Below, in pieces: positions 9,768-17,003 of a stretch of 64,000 bases of DNA; the stretch's first letter is position 1; every line of letters starts with the position of its first letter. Made by a program: the position numbers and the translations under genes. The DNA is from Thauera sp. (GTDB lineage Bacteria > Pseudomonadota > Gammaproteobacteria > Burkholderiales > Rhodocyclaceae), in NCBI GenBank assembly GCA_017302295.1, contig JAFLDS010000005.1:41666-105665 (forward strand), in the 5' to 3' direction. Under the pieces are notes generated by a model. It worked only from the letters and a program-made list of their open reading frames with translations, was not told the DNA's origin and made no database searches.

Positions 9768-11204
9768 TCAACCCTTGACGCAGATCAGCGGCCGCAGCCG
9801 CGCCACCTTGCCCGCGAGGCCGGCGTGGTCTGCCGCTTCGACCACTTCCCCCACATCCTTGTAGGCCAGCGGCGCCTCCTCGGCCACACCGCGAAAACTC
9901 GGGCTGCGGATCAGGATGCCTTTCGCCGCCAGCTCGTCGACCACGTTGCGCCCGTGCCAGCGGCGCAGCGCCTCGTTGCGGCTCATCGCACGGCCGGCGC
10001 CGTGGCAGGCGGAGCCGAAGGCGCGCTCCCCGGTGCCGGCCGCGCCGGCGAGGATCCACGACGCGGTGCCCATGCTGCCGCCGATCAGCACCGGCTGGCC
10101 GGCCTCGCGGTATTCGGCGGGCAGTTCGGCGTGGCCGGGTCCGAAGGCGCGGGTGGCGCCCTTGCGATGCACGAACAGGCGACGCTTGCGGCCGTCGGCC
10201 GATACGTGCGTCTCCTCCTTGCAGGTGTTGTGCGACACGTCGTACAGCAGCGGCAGGCGTGCGCCGGGCAGTACCGCGGCGAAGGCGTCGCGAGCGAGTT
10301 GGGTCAGGATCTGGCGGTTGGCCAGCGCGCAGTTGATCGCGGCGCGCATGGCGCCGAGGTAGCGCTGGCCGAGCGCGGACTTGATCGGCGCGCAGGCGAG
10401 CTCGCGATCGGGCAGGACGATGCCGGCCTGCGAGGCGGCCACCACCATCTCGCGCAGGAACTCGGTGCCGATCTGGTGCCCCAGGCCGCGCGAGCCGCAG
10501 TGGATGCTGACCACCACGTCGCCCTCCGCCAGGCCGTAGGCCTGCGCCACCGCGGCATCGAACACCTGATCGACGACCTGCACTTCCAGGTAGTGGTTGC
10601 CCGAGCCCAGCGTGCCCATCTCGTCGCGCTGGCGCTTCTTCGCCATCTCCGACACCGCCGCCGGGTCGGCGCCGGCCGCGCAGCCGTGCTCCTCGATGCG
10701 CAGCAGGTCGGTGTCGCCGCCATAGCCCTCGTTCACCGCCCAGCGCGCGCCGCCACGCAGCATTGCGTCCGTCTCCGGCCCGGACAGGCGCAGCGCGCCG
10801 GTGCTGCCGACGCCGGCCGGAATGCGCGCGAACAGCAGGTCGGCAAGCTGCTTCTTGACGCCTTCCACGTCGGCCGCCTTCAGGCCGGTGTGCAGCGTGC
10901 GCACGCCTCAGGAGATGTCGAAGCCGACGCCGCCCGCCGACACCACGCCGCCCTCGTCGGCATCGAAGGCCGCCACGCCGCCGATCGGGAAACCATAGCC
11001 CCAGTGCGCGTCAGGCATGGCGTACGAGGCATCGACGATACCGGGCAGGCTAGCGACGTTGGCCACCTGCTCGGCCACCTTGTCGTCCATCGCCTGCACC
11101 AGCTCCTTCGACGCGAAGATCACGCCCGGCACGCGCATGCGCCCGCTGGCAGGCAATTCCCACTCGCAGGGGCCGCGGCGTCTCAGTCTGGAGGTGTCCA
11201 TCAT
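9768..11204 (-). CDS. rtcB: RtcB RNA-splicing ligase with in-frame UGA at the active-site Cys (possible selenoprotein)
   Basis: RtcB joins RNA 2',3'-cyclic-phosphate or 3'-phosphate ends to 5'-OH ends, using GTP and Mn2+. Two open segments (10908-11204 and 9768-10904) lie in the same frame and are separated by one UGA codon at 10908-10910. Reading it as one residue gives a 478 aa protein, about the length of the archaeal/long bacterial RtcB type. The UGA is residue 99, within GVGFDIS-X-GVRTL, where RtcB proteins have the metal-binding Cys (Cys98 in Pyrococcus horikoshii, Cys78 in E. coli). The remainder is intact: [62 protein letters not shown]. No base is gained or lost at the junction. The archease gene lies 27 bases upstream. 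Alternatives are a nonsense mutation or a sequencing error. Confidence 0.82.
10866..10892 (-). promoter_or_regulatory. SECIS-like stem-loop just after the rtcB UGA codon
   Basis: Counting the U of UGA as 1, bases 19-45 of the message fold as CAC, an AC/AC internal loop, the stem CGGCC/GGCCG, and the seven-base apical loop UGAAGGC. The outer CAC pairs with GUG. The apical loop starts 25 bases after the UGA and has a G at its second position. Bacterial SECIS elements recognised by SelB have this general geometry (small apical loop, G in the first two loop positions, about 16-37 bases after UGA). I made the pairing by eye. The whole element is also coding. Confidence 0.55.
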
Positions 11205-11231
11205 TCGTCCCCGTCGGTCTTGCCACCCATG

Positions 11232-11657
11232 TCACACATCGACCACACACTGCGCCAGCCACTGGCCGTCGGCCTGCTGCGCAACCTTCAGCTCGCAGAA
11301 CGAAGCCCCTTTCACCTCCGCTGCGGGCTGGTGGCGCGCGACCTCGACCGCCTCGCCCCGGGCCGTCGCATGCAGGCGCAGGCCCGCGTCCGCCGCTTCG
11401 ATGTCGACATCGAAGCGCGAGAACAGCATGCGCCGCGTGGCCATCTCGAACACCAGCGCGTTGAGCCAGTCCACCAGCAACAACTCGGCCTCGGGCGCGA
11501 CGCACTCGACTGCCACCGCCTCGCGCGCGTCCACCGTCGCCGGATCGCAGATCGCTGCCGTCATCGCAGTGGCGGCACCGGCAAAAGCCTCACCCAGCGT
11601 CGTACCCGTGCCGCGCACGCCGACATCGGCCTCGTGGGCGAAAGTCTGCCAGCCCAT
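11232..11657 (-). CDS. archease, RtcB-activating protein
   Basis: The protein has 141 aa. It shows the archease pattern: FAHEADVGVRGTG near the N-terminus (family form H-T-A-D-x-G-x-x-x-x-G), LLLVDWLNALVFEM in the middle, and VKGASFCELKV near the C-terminus, where the family has K-A-x-T-Y-x-x-L. Archease speeds guanylylation and multiple turnover of RtcB and widens its NTP use. The gene lies directly between the GroEL-like gene and rtcB on the same strand with gaps of 15 and 27 bases, which fits a single operon. Confidence 0.9.
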   Translation of the reverse strand: MGWQTFAHEADVGVRGTGTTLGEAFAGAATAMTAAICDPATVDAREAVAVECVAPEAELLLVDWLNALVFEMATRRMLFSRFDVDIEAADAGLRLHATARGEAVEVARHQPAAEVKGASFCELKVAQQADGQWLAQCVVDV

Positions 11658-11672
11658 CTCGGCGATCCGGGC

Positions 11673-13282
11673 TTACCTCTCTTCGCCTGCCCGCAGGCCG
11701 GCACCCGTCTCGGGCAGGTCGGCCACCATGCAGTCGGTGGCCAGGATCAGCCCGGCCACCGAGGCGGCATTCTGCAGCGCGCTGCGCGTGACCTTGCACG
11801 GGTCGAGCACGCCCATCGCCATGAGGTCGCCGTACTCCTCCGTGGCGGCGTTGAAGCCGAATGCGCCGCTGCCGGCGGCGACGCGGTCGAGCACCACCGA
11901 GGGCTCGAGGCCGCCGTTGGCGACGAGCTGGCGCAGCGGCTCCTCCACCGCGCGCAGCACGATCTGGATGCCGCAGCCCTCGTCGTGGTTGGCGCCCTGC
12001 AGCGCCGCCAGCGCGTCGCGCGCGCGCAGCAGCGCCACGCCGCCGCCCGGCGGATGCCCTCGGCCACCGCGGCGCGCGTCGCATGCAGCGCATCTTCGAC
12101 GCGGGCGCGGCGCTCCTTCATCTCGGATTCGGTGGCGCCCCCCACCTTGACCACCGCGACACCGCCCGCCAGGCGCGCGATGCGCTTCTCGAGCCCCTCG
12201 CGCTCATAGTCCGATCGTGTTTCCTTCATCTCCGCGCGGATGCGAGCGATGCGTTCCGCGATGCGCTCGTGAGCGCCCGCGCCACCGACCAGGGTGCAAC
12301 TGTCCTTGTCCACCTCGATACGCCGCGCGCTGCCCAACTCGGCCTCGGTCGCGCGCTCCAGCGTGATTCCGGTTTCGCCGCTGACGAGTGTGGCGCCGGT
12401 CAGCACGGCGATGTCCTCGAGCATCGCGCGCCGGCGCTCGCCAAATTCCGGCGCCTTCACCGCGCAGGACTTCAGCGTGCCGCGCACGCTGTTCACCACC
12501 AGCAGCGCCAGCGCCTCGCCCTCGACGTCCTCGGCAATGAGCAGCAGCGGCCGGCCGCTGCGCGCCACGCCATCGAGCACCGGCAGCAGCTCCGCTACGG
12601 CGCCGATCTTGCGGTCGCAGACAAGGATCGCCGCGTCCTCGAGCAATGCGCGCCCGTCCTCGGCGTTGATGAAGTACGGCGACAGATAGCCACGATCGAA
12701 CTGCATGCCCTCGACCACTTCCAACGTGCTGGCGAGCCCCGAACCTTCCTCGACGCTGATGACGCCCTCCTTGCCGACGCGCTCCATCGCCTCGGCGATC
12801 AGGGCGCCGATGGCGGCGTCGTTGTTGGCCGAGATGCTCGCCACCTGGGCGATCTCGGTGTTCGACGCGCAGGGCCGCGCCATCGATTTCAGCGCGGCAA
12901 CAAGCGCTTCGACCGCCTTGTCCACGCCGCGCTTGAGATCCATCGCGTTCATGCCGGCGGCGACATGCTTCATGCCCTCGCGCACGATCGCCGCGGCGAG
13001 CAGGGTCGCGGTGGTGGTGCCGTCGCCGGCCACTTCCGAGGTTCGCGCCGCGACCTCGCGCACCATCTGCGCGCCCATGTTCTCGAACGGGTCGGGAAGC
13101 TCGATCTCGCGCGCGACAATCACGCCAGAGTTGATCACGACCGGCGGGCCAAAGGGGCGCTGCAGCAGCACGGTGCGGGCGCGCGGGCCCAGGGTCTCTT
13201 TCACCGCATCGGCCAGCAGCGACACGCCGCGCAGGATGCGGTGGCGTGCGTCATCGCGAAACAGCAGTTGTTTGGCGGTCAT
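11673..13282 (-). pseudogene. groL: GroEL-like chaperonin (Cpn60), apparent one-base frameshift
   Basis: ATG 13282 follows a strong GGAGGAG site. The first frame encodes a group I chaperonin ([58 protein letters not shown]) as far as AVAEGI. At about 12041-12055 the frame is lost and becomes an Arg/Ala-rich tail. The true C-terminus ([30 protein letters not shown]...) continues one base out of phase and stops at 11673. Adding one C to the ATCCGCC run would restore [12 protein letters not shown]. The restored protein would be about 536 aa and lacks the GGM tail of housekeeping GroEL; no groES is adjacent. Either the gene is broken or this is a sequencing indel. Confidence 0.8.
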
Positions 13283-13330
13283 CGTGGTTCTCTCCTCCCC
13301 GTTTCGCATCGGCGCCCCCGACGCCCAAGC

Positions 13331-13396
13331 GCTCGAAGTCAAACGCCCGACGTCAGACGCTCGACGTCAGACGCTCGACGTAAGACGCTCGACGTC
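13331..13396. repeat. 14-bp tandem repeat, about 4.7 copies
   Basis: Units of 14 bases follow one another: GCTCGAAGTCAAAC, GCCCGACGTCAGAC, GCTCGACGTCAGAC, GCTCGACGTAAGAC, then a partial GCTCGACGTCA. Each core contains GACGTC or a one-base variant. The array lies between the stop of the phosphoribosyltransferase gene (13395) and the groL start (13282), so it would form part of the groL leader or promoter region. Confidence 0.85.
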
Positions 13397-14096
13397 ATGG
13401 CCGGCGCCAGCTCACATTGCCATCAACCCTGTGCGGACGGTTCGGAACCGCCCCCGCGGCGCGAGCCGCAGCACGCTGCCGGCGTTCGCGCAGGCAGGCG
13501 ATCACCTCCTCGTCCTCTACCTGCCGGAACTGGCTGTAGAACTGCCCCACCGCGCGAAAGTCCCATGGCGCATGCAGGCAGACGAGCTCGTCGGCGAGCG
13601 GCTCGACCTTCTGCAGGCTGTCGGGGGCGCCCACCGGCACCGCGCAGATCAGCCTCTGCGGCGCCTGCGCCCGCACCGCGTGCAGTGCGGCGATCATGGT
13701 CGCGCCCGTAGCGAGGCCGTCATCGACGATGATCACCACCCTGCCACGCGGGTCGATCGGCGGCCGCTCGGGCGAGTACAGGACACGGCGCTGGCGCAGG
13801 CCTTCCATGCGTCGCGCCTTTTCCTCCCGCAACCAGGCCTCGTCGGCCTCGGACGGGTCGGAGACGAAGGACCAGCCGCTCTCGTCGATGGCACCGATCG
13901 CATATTCCGGGCTCCAGCGCGAGCTGAGCTTGTGCACCAGCACCACATCGAGTTCGCCCTCGAGCGCCTCGGCGAGCGCCGCGCCCATCGGCACCGCGCC
14001 GCGCGGAATGGCCAGCACCAGCGGGTTGGCGCCGCGGTAGGACTGCAGCGCGGCAGCCAGCTTGCGCGCGGCATCGAGGCGGTCGATGAAGATCAT
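13395..14096 (-). CDS. phosphoribosyltransferase-family protein
   Basis: The protein has 233 aa, with the type I PRTase PRPP-binding motif VVIIVDDGLATGATM in the middle and an N-terminal VLAIPRGAVPMGAALAEAL segment typical of this group. Many such proteins occur in stress or hydrolase-associated loci and their substrate is unknown. ATG 14096 overlaps the TGA of the upstream PRTase gene (ATGA, stop 14093-14095), so the two are translationally coupled. An upstream in-frame start would add an Arg-rich stretch without homology and was rejected. The C-terminus is Arg/Ala-rich. Confidence 0.82.
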   Translation of the reverse strand: MIFIDRLDAARKLAAALQSYRGANPLVLAIPRGAVPMGAALAEALEGELDVVLVHKLSSRWSPEYAIGAIDESGWSFVSDPSEADEAWLREEKARRMEGLRQRRVLYSPERPPIDPRGRVVIIVDDGLATGATMIAALHAVRAQAPQRLICAVPVGAPDSLQKVEPLADELVCLHAPWDFRAVGQFYSQFRQVEDEEVIACLRERRQRAAARAAGAVPNRPHRVDGNVSWRRP

Positions 14097-14662
14097 GTGC
14101 CGTCTCGCTGCGGCTGCAGCAGCTCGATGCGGAACACGGGCTCGTAGGGCGGCACATTGCATTCGATGATGTCGCTCGGCGCGATGTCCATCCGCACCCC
14201 GACGACGTCGGCATGCACCGGCAGGCGTGCGACGCCGCGGTCGACCAGAGTCGCCACCAGGATCCGTGCCGGCTGCTGCCGCACCAGATGGCCGACGACA
14301 CGCAGCAGCGAGTGGCCGGTGTAGAGCACGTCATCGACCACCAGCAGCGTGCGCCCCGCGAGGGCCGGCAGTGGCTGGCCTTCCGCCTCGCTCAGCTGGG
14401 TCTCCGGGTGCAGCAGGGTAAGGTCGTCCGCGTAGCGCTTGACCTTCAGGTCGACCCGCAGCGGCGCGGGCAGGCCGTGCCGCTGCTGCAGGCGCTCGGC
14501 GAGCTGGTCGGCCAGCGGCGCGCCGCGGCGCAGGACGCCGATGACCACCGCGGCTTCGTCGCGGGGCAGCAGCCCGACCAGCCGGCAGGCCATGTCGTCG
14601 AGGATTGCACTCGATCGGACGGTGTCATGAAGACAGGTGCGAACGCCGGGGGGTCGATCCAT
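14093..14662 (-). CDS. PyrR/Hpt-like phosphoribosyltransferase
   Basis: The protein has 189 aa. LLVVDDVLYTGHSLLRVV is the PRPP-binding loop in the form found in PyrR (VDDVLYTGRT) and related uracil/hypoxanthine PRTases. AAVVIGVLRRGAPLADQLAERL and LKVKRYADDLTL match the N-terminal half of PyrR (KRYRDD-like). True PyrR regulates pyrimidine genes and has uracil PRTase activity; this copy is not next to pyrB or pyrC, so its job is uncertain. It is coupled to the downstream PRTase gene by a four-base overlap and is divergent from pncA. Confidence 0.78.
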   Translation of the reverse strand: MDRPPGVRTCLHDTVRSSAILDDMACRLVGLLPRDEAAVVIGVLRRGAPLADQLAERLQQRHGLPAPLRVDLKVKRYADDLTLLHPETQLSEAEGQPLPALAGRTLLVVDDVLYTGHSLLRVVGHLVRQQPARILVATLVDRGVARLPVHADVVGVRMDIAPSDIIECNVPPYEPVFRIELLQPQRDGT

Positions 14663-14851
14663 GCTGTCCTCGCGCGGTGGATATGTCGCGGTTCAGGGCG
14701 CCGGCGGATGGGGATAGACTGAAGGGCAGTGGGCCGGCGAGCTCACTCAAAATTTACTCCTGTTTGGCTGCGGTTGGCCATCCGTTGCCATGCGCGGCCG
14801 ATCAGGCGGGAGCATGCCGGCGAGGACGGCACCGACTGCGAGGAGGATGAC

Positions 14852-15484
14852 ATGTCCGCAACGCCCACTGCCTGGCCCGAGTTGGCCGGGACCCGCCTCG
14901 AACCGTGCCCGGGGGACGCCCTTGTGGTGGTCGACGTGCAGCGCGACTTTCTGCCCGGAGGCGCACTCGGCGTGCCCGAGGGCGACCGCGTCGTCGCGCC
15001 ACTGAACCGCTGCAGCGCGCTGTTCGAGCAGTTGCATCTGCCCATCGTGCTCACCCGCGACTGGCATCCGGCCGATCACTGCTCGTTCTACGCGCAGGGC
15101 GGGCCGTGGCCGCCGCACTGCGTCGCCGACAGCGCGGGGGCCGGCTTTGCTCCGGGTCTCGTCGTGGCCGACGACGCCCACATCGTGTCGAAGGCAACGC
15201 GCTCGGATGCCGACGCGTATTCTGGCTTCCAGCACACCGGCCTCGCCGACTGGCTGCGCGACCGTGGCTGCCGGCGACTTTTCATCGGCGGGCTTGCGAC
15301 CGACTATTGCGTGCTTGCCACGGTGCGCGACGCCCGCAACCAAGGCTTCGACGTCGTCGCGCTGCGCGACGCCATGCGCGCGGTGGATGTGCAGCCGGGC
15401 GACGGCGAGCGTGCGCAGGGCGCAATGGTCGCGGCCGGTGCCGTACTCGCCTCGGTCGATGAAGTGGCGGGAGCGTCCGCATGA
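14852..15484 (+). CDS. pncA: nicotinamidase
   Basis: The enzyme converts nicotinamide to nicotinate in NAD salvage. The 210 aa isochorismatase-fold protein has the catalytic Asp in LVVVDVQRDF, the metal-site pattern TRDWHPADHCSF, and the nucleophile Cys in GGLATDYCV. An AGGAGG site lies five bases before ATG 14852. The last four bases overlap the next gene (ATGA), so pncA and pncB are co-translated and form a two-step route from nicotinamide to nicotinate mononucleotide. Confidence 0.92.
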   Translation: MSATPTAWPELAGTRLEPCPGDALVVVDVQRDFLPGGALGVPEGDRVVAPLNRCSALFEQLHLPIVLTRDWHPADHCSFYAQGGPWPPHCVADSAGAGFAPGLVVADDAHIVSKATRSDADAYSGFQHTGLADWLRDRGCRRLFIGGLATDYCVLATVRDARNQGFDVVALRDAMRAVDVQPGDGERAQGAMVAAGAVLASVDEVAGASA

Positions 15485-16830
15485 ACGCCAGTGCCCTGCT
15501 GACCGACCTGTACGAGCTGACGATGCTGCAGGCCTATCACGACGAAGGTCTGCACGAGCGCGCGGTATTCGAGCTTTTCGTGCGCGCACTGCCGCCGCAG
15601 CGGCGTTTCCTGATGGCAGCCGGCCTCGAGCAGGCGCTGGATTACCTCGAGAACCTGCGCTTCACGCCGGCGGAGCTCGACTGGCTGCGCAGCACCGGAC
15701 GCTTCCGCCCGGCCTTCATCGACGCGCTGCGCGACTTCCGCTTCACCGGCGATGTGCATGCGATGCGCGAAGGCACGGTGTTCTTCGGCGACGAGCCGGT
15801 GCTGCGCATCGAGGCGCCGATCGGCGAAGCGCAGTTCGTCGAGAGCCGCCTGATCAACCTGGTGAACTTCTCGTCGATGATCGCGGCCAAGGCGGCGCGC
15901 TGTGTGCTCGCCGCACCGGACAAGCTGCTGGTCGATTTCGGCCTGCGCCGCGCGCACGCCGGGGAGGCCGGCCTGCTCGCCGCGCGCGCAAGCTACCTCG
16001 CAGGCTTTGCCGGCACGGCCACCGTGCTCGCCGGCCAGCGCTACGGCGTGCCAGTGTTCGGCACCATGGCGCACTCCTACATCGAGGCGCATGAGCTCGA
16101 GACCGACGCCTTCACCCGTTTCTCGCTGTCGCAGCCAGCCAACGTGACCCTGCTGATCGACACCTACGACACCGAAGCCGCCGCCGCCAGGGTGGTGGCG
16201 CTGGCGCCGGCGCTGCAGGCGCGCGGTGTGAACCTGGTGTCGGTGCGGCTGGACAGCGGCGACCTTGGCGACCATGCGCGCAAGGTGCGGGCCATCCTCA
16301 ATGGCGGTGGCCTGGGCGAGGTGCGCATCTTCGCCAGCGGCAACCTCGACGAACACCGCATCGCCGCCCTGCTGGCCGCAGGCGCGCCCATCGACGGCTT
16401 CGGCATCGGCACCCAGCTCACCACCTCGGCCGATGCGCCGACGCTGGACTCGGCGTACAAGCTCCAGGCCTACGCCGGCCGCGCGCGGCGCAAGCGCTCG
16501 GAAGGCAAGGCGACGTGGCCGGGCGCGAAGCAGGTGTGGCGCTGCCTGGATGCCGAGGGTCGGCTGGCACACGACGTCGTAGCACTGGCCGACGAGCCGC
16601 CGCCGCACGCCGGCGCATTGCCGCTGCTGCAGCCGGTGATGCGCGGCGGCAAGCGCCTCGCGCCGCCCGAACCGCTTGCCGACCTGCGCGCCCATGCCGC
16701 CGCCGAACTCGCGCGGCTGCCCGATGCGCTGCGCACATTCGATCCCGCGCCGCCTGCCGAGCCCTACCCGGTACGCATTTCGGTGCGGCTTCGGGCGCTC
16801 GCACACGAACTCGACGCCCAGGCGCACTGA
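15481..16830 (+). CDS. pncB: nicotinate phosphoribosyltransferase
   Basis: The protein has 449 aa and makes nicotinate mononucleotide from nicotinate and PRPP. It shows the NAPRTase pattern: LLTDLYELTMLQAY at the N-terminus, FVESRLINLVNF, RRAHAGEAGLLAARASYLAGFAGTATVLAG, FGTMAHSYIEA with the active-site His, VRLDSGDLGDHARKVR, and FGIGTQLTTSADAPTLDSAYKL. It is coupled to pncA by a four-base overlap. Two phosphoribosyltransferase genes on the opposite strand flank this pair, so the region is rich in PRPP-using enzymes. Confidence 0.93.
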   Translation: MNASALLTDLYELTMLQAYHDEGLHERAVFELFVRALPPQRRFLMAAGLEQALDYLENLRFTPAELDWLRSTGRFRPAFIDALRDFRFTGDVHAMREGTVFFGDEPVLRIEAPIGEAQFVESRLINLVNFSSMIAAKAARCVLAAPDKLLVDFGLRRAHAGEAGLLAARASYLAGFAGTATVLAGQRYGVPVFGTMAHSYIEAHELETDAFTRFSLSQPANVTLLIDTYDTEAAAARVVALAPALQARGVNLVSVRLDSGDLGDHARKVRAILNGGGLGEVRIFASGNLDEHRIAALLAAGAPIDGFGIGTQLTTSADAPTLDSAYKLQAYAGRARRKRSEGKATWPGAKQVWRCLDAEGRLAHDVVALADEPPPHAGALPLLQPVMRGGKRLAPPEPLADLRAHAAAELARLPDALRTFDPAPPAEPYPVRISVRLRALAHELDAQAH

Positions 16831-16892
16831 CACGCCGGAACAGACCGGTCGCGGCACGCGAACTCCTTGATCCGCTGCGCTCTGACAGACCG

Positions 16893-16951
16893 GTCGCGCT
16901 CACGCGCGCTCCTGCGTGGTGGGGGGCCGTGGGAGCGCGCGTGAGCGCGAC
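16893..16951. repeat. REP-like palindromic element
   Basis: A perfect 20-bp inverted repeat (16893-16912 and 16932-16951, beginning GTCGCGCTCACGCG) encloses a 19-base loop. A CAGACCGGTCGCG motif occurs twice just upstream (from about 16843 and about 16886). It lies between the convergent pncB and tamA genes, the usual setting of extragenic REP palindromes and a possible bidirectional terminator. Confidence 0.75.
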
Positions 16952-17003
16952 TGCCCCCTGGCGAATCCTGGCCCACCGTTTCGCCGTCGGGAGAGCAAAC
17001 GGC

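Noticed and set aside
10908-11204. A separate short gene encoding only the RtcB N-terminus
   Set aside because: It is in the same frame as the following segment, ends at a single UGA, and by itself would lack most of the active site. It is treated as the 5' part of rtcB.
11990-12060. Programmed ribosomal frameshift in groL
   Set aside because: No slippery heptamer, downstream pseudoknot or internal ribosome site is seen, and GroEL is not known to use frameshifting. A mutation or sequencing indel is simpler.
13331-13396. CRISPR array
   Set aside because: The units are 14 bases, directly abutting with no spacers, and no cas gene is present. It is a simple tandem repeat.
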